This document shows, one piece after another, positions 1-7,988 of a DNA stretch of 64,000 nt. A model generated the notes under the pieces. That model did no database searches. It saw only the letters and a list, made by a program, of their open reading frames with translations, and had not been told where the DNA came from. Positions within the stretch are counted from its first letter, which is position 1; each line of letters begins with the position of its first letter. A program made the translations under genes and the position numbers. This DNA comes from Paratractidigestivibacter sp963605405. Its GTDB lineage: Bacteria; Actinomycetota; Coriobacteriia; Coriobacteriales; Atopobiaceae. The stretch is from positions 1 through 64,000 of the forward strand of contig CAVCUP010000010.1 of assembly GCA_963605405.1 (NCBI GenBank), read 5' to 3'.

Positions 1-54
1 GAACCGGGGGTAAAGGCTTTGCAGGCCTCTGCCTTACCACTTGGCCACTTCGCC
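1..54 (-). tRNA. tRNA-Cys (GCA), 3' part missing at window edge
   Basis: Reading the minus strand from 54, the sequence gives the acceptor 5' strand GGCGAAG, the D arm, an anticodon loop with GCA and most of the T arm. The window start cuts off the acceptor 3' strand and CCA. It is identical, over the visible part, to the complete tRNA-Cys at 223-296. Confidence 0.9.
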
Positions 55-94
55 GATGAAAAAGGCCGATTGAAAACCGGCCCTTAACAAGCAA

Positions 95-170
95 TGGAGC
101 GGACAACGGGGCTCGAACCCGCGACCCCAACCTTGGCAAGGTTGTGCTCTACCAACTGAGCCATGTCCGC
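95..170 (-). tRNA. tRNA-Gly (GCC)
   Basis: On the minus strand the acceptor stem GCGGACA pairs with TGTCCGC. The anticodon stem CAACC/GGTTG encloses a loop with GCC, the T arm is GGTTCGAGCC-like, and CCA is encoded (tgg at 95-97 on the plus strand). It alternates with tRNA-Cys copies, and its acceptor stem differs from the second tRNA-Gly at 337-412, so the two Gly genes are not recent identical duplicates. Confidence 0.93.
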
Positions 171-222
171 ATATGTAAGAAGAACTTTACTCGGGCGCCC
201 TTGCGAGCGCCCGCTCAAGTTC

Positions 223-296
223 TGGAGGCGAAGCCCGGATTCGAACCGGGGGTAAAGGCTTTGCAGGCCTCTGCCTTACCACTTGGCCACTTCGCC
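223..296 (-). tRNA. tRNA-Cys (GCA)
   Basis: This is a complete 74-nt cloverleaf on the minus strand with acceptor GGCGAAG/CTTCGCC, anticodon loop CTGCAAA (GCA), a GGTTCGAATC T arm and encoded CCA. It is the second Cys copy in the alternating Cys-Gly-Cys-Gly array. Confidence 0.95.
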
Positions 297-336
297 GTTT
301 ATGAAAGAGGCCGGTTAACCGGCCTCGAAGCTCACA

Positions 337-412
337 TGGAGCGGGCTACGGGGTTCGAACCCGCGACCTCAACCTTGGCAAGGTTGCGCGCTACCAACTG
401 CGCTAAGCCCGC
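337..412 (-). tRNA. tRNA-Gly (GCC), second isodecoder
   Basis: Minus-strand cloverleaf with acceptor GCGGGCT/AGCCCGC, anticodon stem CAACC/GGTTG with loop TTGCCAA (GCC) and encoded CCA. The anticodon arm equals that of the tRNA-Gly at 95-170, but the acceptor and variable parts differ. This is the upstream-most tRNA of the visible array. Confidence 0.95.
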
Positions 413-601
413 TTGCGCAGGGATTAATATACGGGAATGGAACGCCCTGTGCAAGCAGAATTTTCGATTTTGGGCAAAAAAATTCGAGCGGCCGGTAAAA
501 CCACAGGTCAGGGCTTAATGAGCGGAATATCATCAAGGTAGGGAAAGAACCGCGGCGCGGCCCGAGTCTCGCCGCATCGAGTTTTGGACGGGACACAGAC
601 A

Positions 602-2080
602 ATGAGCGGCAATGGCCAGCATGAGTTCACACGCCAAGAACTCGAAGGGCTTCTCGAACCGTGCATAAACAGGACGCTGGGCGAGATAGACCGAGCGGAC
701 GTGTTTCTTGCCGTGGATCCCGCGCGCAACCCCGACTACAAACCCAAGGTCAAGGGCATCATCGGCGACGTCGTCGAGCAGTCCGTCCTGGGATACCCCG
801 CGAACAGCGACCAGGCCCCCGACCTTCTCGTCGACGGCGATGAGGTCGAGCTCAAGACCACGGGCCTGCGCGAAAGCAAGAAAGACGACGGCTGGGAGGC
901 AAAAGAGCCGATGAGCATCACCGCCGTCTCCATCGGCACCATCGCGGGCGAGGAGTTCGAGACCTCGAGCTTCTGGCACAAGGTTCAAAGGATGCTCATC
1001 GTCTACTACAACTATGAGTCGGGCAAGGTCGCGCGCTCCATCGAATACCGCGATTTCCATCTGCTCGGCTATCAGTTCCACAGCTTCGACACGGACGAGT
1101 CCGAGACCCTCAAGAACGACTGGTTGCTCGTGCATGACTTCATCGAGGAGGCGCAGTCTACGCTCGAAGGCGAGGAGCTGGAGCGCCGCTACAGCCAGCT
1201 GGGAAGCGCGCTTCGTCAGAAACTAATGCTTATAGACACCTCGCCCAAGTACCCGAACCCGCCGCGATTCCGACTCAAGCGGACGGCCGTCACCGTTATG
1301 GCGCGCAAGAAGTTCGGAATAACGCGCTACGTGCCGCTGCCGCGCGCCTACACGACCATGGGCGCGATCGACGACGAGCTGAGACACAAGTCCATGATAC
1401 TCAAGGGGAGGACCTTGGCAGAAATCGCAGCCGCCTACGGAGTGAAGCCAGGGGCCAAGAACTTCGCTGAGCAGCTATTCGTTCGTTTGTTTGACGCGTC
1501 GGGCAAGATCAATCGAATCGAACTGTTCGAGAAGGCCGGCATCCAAGTCAAGACCGCGAATCTTCTGCGCGGCAAGCCTGCGGAGGACACAAAGTTCTAC
1601 ACCGTCGACTTCAACGAGTTCCTCAATCCCGACCTGGCGTTCGAGGACTCGGAAATCTACCGGTATTTCAACGAATCGCAGTTCGTCTTCATGATGACCG
1701 AGGAGGACCGCGCGCATGCCGCGCCCGAGGAGAAGCGTTTCCTCGGGTTCAAGCGCTTCGCCCTGCCGGAGGAGGTCGTTCACGGAGAGGTTCGACGTTG
1801 CTTCGAAAGCACCCATGAGCTCATAGCCAACGGCAAGCTGCGGTTCGTGGCCGAGATCGACCCCGAGACCGGCCAGCCGCGCATGAACAAGTCGGGCACC
1901 GTGAAGGGCGCCCCCAACTTTCCGAAATCGAGCGAATGCCAGGTATTTATAAAGGGATCCGGAGCGAACGCACATAGCCGGACCGAGGTCCTGCCCGGCG
2001 TCCCCATGTACAAACAACAGGTTTGGTGGGGCAAGGACCTGACCAAAAGGCTGCTCGACGCGACTCCATGGGTGCGATAG
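602..2080 (+). CDS. Sau3AI-like type II restriction endonuclease (MutH fold)
   Basis: Predicted DNA endonuclease of about 492 residues, close to the usual length of Sau3AI. Near the N terminus the MutH-type active site is readable: E59 (GDVVEQ), D74, then E83-x-K85 in VELKTT, spaced as in MutH (Glu, Asp, ExK). Sau3AI proteins carry a second, catalytically inactive MutH-like domain in the C-terminal half; the length here allows for it. By family, cutting at GATC is likely, but that is inferred. I chose ATG 602; an in-frame TTG at 584 is possible, and neither has a strong ribosome binding site. The gene faces a cytosine methyltransferase (2127-3395) tail to tail, giving a compact restriction-modification pair beside a tRNA array. 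Confidence 0.85.
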   Translation: MSGNGQHEFTRQELEGLLEPCINRTLGEIDRADVFLAVDPARNPDYKPKVKGIIGDVVEQSVLGYPANSDQAPDLLVDGDEVELKTTGLRESKKDDGWEAKEPMSITAVSIGTIAGEEFETSSFWHKVQRMLIVYYNYESGKVARSIEYRDFHLLGYQFHSFDTDESETLKNDWLLVHDFIEEAQSTLEGEELERRYSQLGSALRQKLMLIDTSPKYPNPPRFRLKRTAVTVMARKKFGITRYVPLPRAYTTMGAIDDELRHKSMILKGRTLAEIAAAYGVKPGAKNFAEQLFVRLFDASGKINRIELFEKAGIQVKTANLLRGKPAEDTKFYTVDFNEFLNPDLAFEDSEIYRYFNESQFVFMMTEEDRAHAAPEEKRFLGFKRFALPEEVVHGEVRRCFESTHELIANGKLRFVAEIDPETGQPRMNKSGTVKGAPNFPKSSECQVFIKGSGANAHSRTEVLPGVPMYKQQVWWGKDLTKRLLDATPWVR

Positions 2081-2126
2081 CCCGAGATCTCTCCGACGGC
2101 AGGCCGGCGCACCCAAGAGGCCGCCC

Positions 2127-3395
2127 CTAGGCCCTCTCCCCTGCCGCACGGCGGGCAATCTCGGCGCCGATGCGGTGCGGAATGCCCACGACCAGGGCAT
2201 TTCCCATACAGAAAGCGCGCCGGGAGTCGCTCATGCCCGCGTCGGTCCACCCCCTGGGGAAGCACTGCAGACGGTCGAGCTCGTCGGGCACGAGTCGGCG
2301 CAGGCGCCCGTCCTGCTCCACGACGTGCTTGAAGCGAGAAGCCCCTGCCCCGCCCTCGCCGGTGAGGATGGTGCGCGACGGGCGGTCCACCGGGTCAGGG
2401 AAGGACATCGACCCCTCGGAATAGGTGTAAGTAAAACCGGTGCGCTTGTCGACGCGCTCCTCGCGCTTTGAGCCCTTGAGATACCGCCAAGAACCGACTT
2501 TATCATCAGGAATCCAGAAGGACTCCGGAACCTCAGAGGCCGTGACGAGGATGTCGCCCAGGGTCGCGCGGGGGCCGTCATAGTCCTCGACGAGGTCCCA
2601 GGTATAGGCGCGGAAACCCTGCATGACGCCGCCGGTGCCGAAGGGAGACTTCTTGCCGGCCAAGGAGAAGGCCTGCGTTATCTCGTAGGGGTCGCGCTGC
2701 AGGTCGAGCTCGCGGGCCTCTTCCGGCGCGGCCACGGGGAAGGCCGACGACATGACGCCCGTGCGGGCGCGCTCGGGCAGATCCCAGGCGGGCGCGTCCT
2801 TCTCGGCGTAAATGTAGACGCGCTTGCGGCGCTGGGGGAAGCCGTACTCCGCCGAATTCACGACATGCCACTCGGCGGAGTAGCCGGCGTTGGCCAGGCA
2901 CGAGAGGATGATCGCGAAGTCGCGGCCACGTTCTTTGGCCGGGCTCTTGAGCAGACGGTCGACGTTCTCGAAGACGGCGTAGCGGGGCTTCTTGAGGTTG
3001 AGGAAGCGGTAAATGTCCCACCACAGGACGCCCTTCTTGCCCTCGATGCCCCTGGCCGCGGAGAGGGGCTTCGCGACGGAGTAGTCCTGGCACGGGAAAC
3101 CGCCCACGACCATGTCGACGTCGGGAATCTTGGTCTTGCCCGCCTCAAAGTCGTCGAGCACTTTATGGATGTCCTCGTTGACGACGCTGCCCGCGCCGAA
3201 CCGCGCCTCGTAGCAACGAGCGGCGAACTGCTTACCGGGCGTTCCCGGCGGTTCCCACTGGTTGGCCCAGACGGTGGTGAAAGGGCCCGCCGCAGGCATG
3301 TTGAGCTGGGGGTCGTTCTCGGATTTATAACCTTCGAGGCCCAAGCGGAATCCGCCCACGCCGGCAAAGAGCTCAGCGATCCTAATCTGGTTCAT
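2127..3395 (-). CDS. DNA (cytosine-5-)-methyltransferase, partner of Sau3AI-like nuclease
   Basis: C5-cytosine methyltransferase of about 422 residues. Motif I (AELFAGVGGFRLGLE) binds S-adenosylmethionine. Motif IV is GGFPCQDYS with catalytic C102. Motif VI is ENVDRL, motif VIII QRRKRVYIYA, motif IX follows around RTILTGEGG, and motif X is MGNALVVGIPHRIG. All are present in order, so the enzyme looks intact. It would protect the host DNA from the neighbouring nuclease, probably at the same GATC-like site. ATG 3395 and GTG 3401 are both served by AAGGAGA just upstream; GTG has the shorter spacing. It is convergent with the nuclease gene, 46 bp apart, so the two are expressed from separate promoters. 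Confidence 0.92.
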   Translation of the reverse strand: MNQIRIAELFAGVGGFRLGLEGYKSENDPQLNMPAAGPFTTVWANQWEPPGTPGKQFAARCYEARFGAGSVVNEDIHKVLDDFEAGKTKIPDVDMVVGGFPCQDYSVAKPLSAARGIEGKKGVLWWDIYRFLNLKKPRYAVFENVDRLLKSPAKERGRDFAIILSCLANAGYSAEWHVVNSAEYGFPQRRKRVYIYAEKDAPAWDLPERARTGVMSSAFPVAAPEEARELDLQRDPYEITQAFSLAGKKSPFGTGGVMQGFRAYTWDLVEDYDGPRATLGDILVTASEVPESFWIPDDKVGSWRYLKGSKREERVDKRTGFTYTYSEGSMSFPDPVDRPSRTILTGEGGAGASRFKHVVEQDGRLRRLVPDELDRLQCFPRGWTDAGMSDSRRAFCMGNALVVGIPHRIGAEIARRAAGERA

Positions 3396-3602
3396 CGGCA
3401 CGTTTCTCCTTAGCTGCTGTGCCTGAACATTGGTATTTGGTTGCGTGGCCGTCTGTCGACGCCGCGCACAGCATCGTAACCGATAGCCGGGGCAAGATCA
3501 AGACACCGGTTTCATCGGGGGCAGCCAAAGCCCGCCGAGGGCGCAACCGCGGGCTTGCCGAGGCCTGCGGGCGCTGTTCGGCAGTCGGCGGGCGCCGGGC
3601 CG

Positions 3603-3830
3603 CACAAAAAATCGAGATCGTGCGTGCTTAGTTGCAGTCTTGATAACCCAGCCAATAAGCGCCAACTGGGCAAACGCGGATTCGAAGGCCCATGTGGGCC
3701 AGCGCGGAACAACGAGCAGGTCCCACAGGGGCCCAAAACATCGGATTAGCCACGCAGAATCTCGAAAAAATGATCCCGAGAGGCCACAAACGGGCCCTTC
3801 GGGACCAAATCGGATTCGTTAACGTACAGG
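3603..3830 (-). repeat. Intergenic structured repeat, copy 1 (most diverged)
   Basis: One of four related intergenic repeats (others 11249-11456, 16413-16616, 25412-25618). Read on the minus strand it starts near ACGTTAACG, then T-run, GATTCTGCGTGG, a variable middle, GCGTTTGCCCAGTTG, and GCACGCACGATCTCG followed by a T-run. The two ends pair as an inverted repeat, here with one C-C mismatch and one G-U. It fills the gap right after the hisF stop codon. The rest of the gap, 3396-3602, shows only the methyltransferase ribosome binding site; I see no gene there. Confidence 0.8.
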
Positions 3831-3834
3831 GGCC

Positions 3835-4602
<768 letters not shown>

Positions 4603-4631
4603 GTGAGAAATCCTTTCTAATCTGTGAGTGT

Positions 4632-4725
4632 GGGCCTCTTCGGGGAATTCTCCCTCTGGGCTCCGCGCTCACTGCGTTCGCTCGCTGCGCGAGTCGCCCT
4701 GAGGGAGAATTCCCCGAAGAGGCCC
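4632..4725. repeat. Long hairpin with conserved core, copy A (hisA-hisF gap)
   Basis: Arms at 4632-4656 and 4701-4725 are perfectly complementary over 25 bp (arm begins GGGCCTCTTCGGGG). They enclose a 44-nt core beginning TGGGCTCCGCGCTCAC. The core is nearly the reverse complement of the core of the hairpin at 4834-4927, with a few differences, while the stems are unrelated. It lies 30 bp upstream of the hisF start on the minus strand and has no T-run that would mark a simple terminator. Confidence 0.85.
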
Positions 4726-4833
4726 TCGCATATCGGAGGGTTTCACGTAGCAAGAAGCGCGTGATGCGCGACGATTCGGACAAGGGTGCGTGACCAAGGG
4801 ACGGTCAGGCAGGGCTTAAAAACTTGCTCGCGG

Positions 4834-4927
4834 GAGGAGGCGCTGGGGGCTTTGCCCTAGGGCGACTCGCGCAGCGAGCGAGCGAAGTGAGCGCGGAGCC
4901 CTAGGGCAAAGCCCCCAGCGCCTCCTC
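4834..4927. repeat. Long hairpin with conserved core, copy B (overlaps hisA 3' end)
   Basis: Arms 4834-4863 and 4898-4927 form a perfect 30-bp stem. The right arm consists of the last eight sense codons of hisA plus its stop codon and a few bases more, so the left arm is an inverted copy of coding sequence. The enclosed core matches copy A in inverted orientation and resembles the core at 23018-23097. In the transcript this hairpin would form at the 3' end of hisA, before hisF. Confidence 0.85.
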
Positions 4928-5635
4928 GAGGGTGAAGTTGCCTTCGTAGAGGGCGCGGCCGGTGATGGCGCCTTCGATGACGTCGGGGCCGGCGGCGGCA
5001 AGCGCCCGCAGGTCATCGACGCCCGTGATGCCGCCGCTCGCGACCACGGGGAAGCCGCAAAGGTCGGCGACGCGACGATAGGCGTCCACGTCGATGCCGG
5101 TCTGCATGCCGTCGCGATTGATGTCGGTAAAGACCAGGTGGCGGTACCCGAGGCCCGCGAGCCTGGGAAGAAGCTCCTCAACCGTGAGACCCGCGCCCTC
5201 GCGCCAGCCGTTGACCTTGACGACGCCGTCCGCAGCCGCGACGTCGGCCACGAGCAGCTCACCGTACTCGGCTGCGGCCGCCTCGGCGAACTCCGGGTCG
5301 TGCACGAGGGCGGTGCCGATGGCGATGCGCCGCACCCCCAGGTCGGCCAGGCGCTTGACCGCCGCGAGCGAGCGGACGCCGCCGCCGCAGTCGACCTTCA
5401 CGCCGCCGACCTCGCAGATGGAGCGGATGGCCGCCGCGTTGGCGGCGCAGGCCTCCTCATCCTCCTCGAACGTGGCCGAGAGGTCCACCACGTGGATCCA
5501 CTCGGCGCCTCTCGCCGCGAAGTCGCGGGCGACAGCGGCGGGGTCGTCAGAGTAGACGTCCATCTTGGCGCGGTCGCCGCGCTGCAGGCGCACGACGCGC
5601 CCGCCCACCAGGTCAATCGCCGGGAAGAGGATCAC
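4901..5635 (-). CDS. hisA: ProFAR isomerase HisA
   Basis: HisA, 244 residues, isomerises ProFAR to PRFAR (fourth step of histidine synthesis). The barrel's N-terminal catalytic Asp is in FPAIDLVGGRVVRL and the second in VFTDINRDGMQTG; glycine-rich phosphate loops (CGGGVRS, ASGGITG) are visible. The start is GTG 5635, overlapping the hisH stop by four bases (GTGA), as expected for translational coupling. The last eight codons are part of a perfect 30-bp hairpin stem (4834-4927), an unusual constraint on the C terminus EEALGALP. Confidence 0.96.
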   Translation of the reverse strand: MILFPAIDLVGGRVVRLQRGDRAKMDVYSDDPAAVARDFAARGAEWIHVVDLSATFEEDEEACAANAAAIRSICEVGGVKVDCGGGVRSLAAVKRLADLGVRRIAIGTALVHDPEFAEAAAAEYGELLVADVAAADGVVKVNGWREGAGLTVEELLPRLAGLGYRHLVFTDINRDGMQTGIDVDAYRRVADLCGFPVVASGGITGVDDLRALAAAGPDVIEGAITGRALYEGNFTLEEALGALP

Positions 5636-6309
5636 TTGGCCTCACCTCGCACGATGTCAACGTAGTTGGTGAGGATGCGCAGGCCCGTGGCCGAGCTCTT
5701 CTCGGGATGGAACTGCACGCCGTAGACGTTCTCGCTCCACACGGAGCTGGCGAAGCTGCGCACGTAGTGCGTGCGCGTGCCCACGACCGGCTCCTCGACG
5801 TCGGCGTCGAGCGCGTAGCTGTGGGTAAAGTAGACGTTCGCGCCCTCGGGCACCCCACGGAATAGCGGGCACGCCTTGCCATGGGCGGTCAGGTGAATTT
5901 GATCCCATCCCACGTGCGGCACCTTGAGGCGGCCGGAGCGCAGGCGCGTGGCCGAGCCCTTGAGGATACCCATGCCCTCGACCCAGCGCTCGGGGTCGTT
6001 CACGCCGTGGAGCTTGCCGTCGGTGCGCTCGTCCCCCCTCTCGAAGAGAAGCTGGAGCCCGAGGCAGATGCCGAGGAACGGCACCCCGCGGCCCACGGCG
6101 TCGCGCACCGCGTCGGCCTCGCCGGACTCGTTCATGTAGCTCATGGCGTCCTCGAAGCTGCCCACGCCGGGTAGCACGATGCCGCTCGCGGCGCGGATGG
6201 CCTCGGGGTCGTCGGAGATGCTCGCCTCTCCCCCGACCTCGGCAAGGCCGCGCACGACGGAGAGGAGATTGCCCTTGTGGTAGTCGACCACGACGATGGG
6301 GGCCGCCAT
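5632..6309 (-). CDS. hisH: Imidazole glycerol phosphate synthase, glutaminase subunit HisH
   Basis: Class I glutamine amidotransferase of 225 residues that releases ammonia from glutamine and channels it to HisF. The nucleophile Cys is in GICLGLQLLFE, and the His/Glu pair is in GVQFHPEKSS near the C terminus. The oxyanion region is PGVGSFEDAM. The start ATG 6309 shares one base with the hisB stop (TAATG), and its own stop overlaps hisA by four bases, so hisB-hisH-hisA are translationally coupled. Confidence 0.96.
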   Translation of the reverse strand: MAAPIVVVDYHKGNLLSVVRGLAEVGGEASISDDPEAIRAASGIVLPGVGSFEDAMSYMNESGEADAVRDAVGRGVPFLGICLGLQLLFERGDERTDGKLHGVNDPERWVEGMGILKGSATRLRSGRLKVPHVGWDQIHLTAHGKACPLFRGVPEGANVYFTHSYALDADVEEPVVGTRTHYVRSFASSVWSENVYGVQFHPEKSSATGLRILTNYVDIVRGEAK

Positions 6310-6899
6310 TAGAGGCTCCCCTTGGTGGAGGGCACCGAGCCGTCGGAGCGCGGGTCAGGCTCGACGGCCTCGCGCAGCGCCCGCGCGGCGGCCTTAAAGG
6401 CGGCCTCGAGGATGTGGTGGGCATTCTCGCCGCAAATAAGCCGCAGGTGAAGGGTGATGCCGGCATCGCGCGCGAGGCCCGCGAAGAACTCGTGGCCGAG
6501 CTCGGTGTCGAAGGTGCCGACCTTCTCGGGGCCGATGGGCACGTCCCAGAAGAGCTCGCCGCGGCCGGAGCAGTCCACGGCCGCGAGCACGAGCGCCTCG
6601 TCGAGCGGGACCATCACGGAGCCGAAGCGGCGGATGCCGGACTTGTCGCCGAGCGCCTCGCGCAGGGCCTGGCCCATGACGATGCCCGTGTCCTCGACGG
6701 TGTGGTGGTCATCGACGTAGGTGTCGCCCTTGACGCGCAGGGTCACGTCAATGAGCGAGTGGCGGCTAAACGCGTTGAGCATGTGGTCGAAGAACCCCAC
6801 GCCCGTCTCGATGTCGGCGGCGCCGGTGCCGTCGAGGTCGATGGAAAGTCCGATGTCCGTCTCCTTGGTGGCGCGGACGACCTTGGCGGTCCTGGTCAT
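6309..6899 (-). CDS. hisB: Imidazoleglycerol-phosphate dehydratase HisB
   Basis: Monofunctional HisB dehydratase of 196 residues that converts imidazole glycerol phosphate to imidazole acetol phosphate. The manganese-binding signatures GFFDHMLNAFSRH, DDHHTVEDTGI and ENAHHILEAAFKA are complete. No histidinol-phosphatase domain is fused, and no separate histidinol phosphatase gene is seen in this operon. ATG 6899 overlaps the hisC stop by four bases (ATGA). Confidence 0.97.
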   Translation of the reverse strand: MTRTAKVVRATKETDIGLSIDLDGTGAADIETGVGFFDHMLNAFSRHSLIDVTLRVKGDTYVDDHHTVEDTGIVMGQALREALGDKSGIRRFGSVMVPLDEALVLAAVDCSGRGELFWDVPIGPEKVGTFDTELGHEFFAGLARDAGITLHLRLICGENAHHILEAAFKAAARALREAVEPDPRSDGSVPSTKGSL

Positions 6900-7987
6900 G
6901 CTTCCTCCCTTGCGAGTTCGGCGACGGCGGCGAGAAGCTCGGCGTTCTCGTCGTGCGTGCCCACGGTGATCCTGAGGCAGTTCTCGAGGCCGGGCGCGTA
7001 GCTGAAGTCGCGCACGAGGATAGAGTACTCGTCGCGCAGGCGCGCGCGGACGCGGCTCGCGCCGGAAAGGCGCACGAGCAGGAAGTTGCCCGCGCTCGGC
7101 CAGACCCGCACACCCTCGATGGCGGCCAGCCCCTCGGCAAGAAACACACGCTCAGACACGATGTCGGCCACAACGGGCGCGATCTCCCCCCGCCGCGCCA
7201 CGGCCGCGCAGGCCACGGACTGGGCGATGACGTCCTCAGAGTAGATCTGGCGGATGGCGCCGAGCATGTCGACCATGGCGGGATCGGCCACAAGGTAGCC
7301 CACGCGCAGGCCCGCGAGGCCGAAGGCCTTGGAAAGCGTGCGCAGGATGATGAGGCGGGGGTTCTCGGCGACCCAGGACGTCAGGCTCGCGTCCTCGCCG
7401 GCGAACTCGATGTAGGCCTCATCCAGCAGCACCAGCACGTTCGTCTCGTCGAGCAGGCGGCGCACGAGGGCGGGGTCCACGAGGTTGCCCGTGGGGTTGT
7501 TCGGCGAGGTCAGGACCACGATGGACGCGTCGTCGGCCTGGGCGGCGGCCACGAGGGCGTCCGCGTCGACCTCGAAGGTGTCGGCATCGCGCCAGACGCT
7601 CACCACGGGCATCTCGCACATCTTGGCGAAGTTCTCGTACTCGGAGAAGTCCGGCGGGCAGGTGATGAGCGCGTGGCCCGGGCCGCCGAAGGTAAAGAAG
7701 AGATTGAACAGCAGCTCGTCGCCGCCGTTTCCGACCATGACGTTGGCGCGCTCGACGCCGTGGCGCTCTGCAAGAAGGTCGCGCAGCTCGTTGGCCATCG
7801 GGTCGGGGTAGCGGTTAAGCGGCGTGGCCGTCATGGCGTCGCGCAGCGCCGAGGCGAAGGCGGCGGGCATCTCGTGGGTGTTCTCGTTGGCCGAGAGATT
7901 GATGCGGCTCGGCGTGAAGGCCGGGTCGTAGGGCTCGAACCCCTGCAGCGCCTTGCGCGCGCGGGCGACCGCGTCGAGGCCGGCCAT
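6896..7987 (-). CDS. hisC: Histidinol-phosphate aminotransferase HisC
   Basis: PLP-dependent fold type I aminotransferase, 363 residues, converting imidazole acetol phosphate to histidinol phosphate. The substrate/PLP motif LTSPNNPTGN, the Asp/Tyr pair in LLDEAYIEF and the PLP lysine in LSKAFGLAGLRVGY are all present. ATG 7987 lies one base after the hisD stop with GGAG-like sequence inside hisD; the longer upstream reading frame in the same phase runs through hisD codons and is not the start. Confidence 0.95.
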   Translation of the reverse strand: MAGLDAVARARKALQGFEPYDPAFTPSRINLSANENTHEMPAAFASALRDAMTATPLNRYPDPMANELRDLLAERHGVERANVMVGNGGDELLFNLFFTFGGPGHALITCPPDFSEYENFAKMCEMPVVSVWRDADTFEVDADALVAAAQADDASIVVLTSPNNPTGNLVDPALVRRLLDETNVLVLLDEAYIEFAGEDASLTSWVAENPRLIILRTLSKAFGLAGLRVGYLVADPAMVDMLGAIRQIYSEDVIAQSVACAAVARRGEIAPVVADIVSERVFLAEGLAAIEGVRVWPSAGNFLLVRLSGASRVRARLRDEYSILVRDFSYAPGLENCLRITVGTHDENAELLAAVAELAREEA

Positions 7988-7988
7988 G

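Noticed and set aside
144..518. Open frame across the tRNA genes
   Set aside because: It runs antisense through three tRNAs and includes their T-arm codons; not coding.
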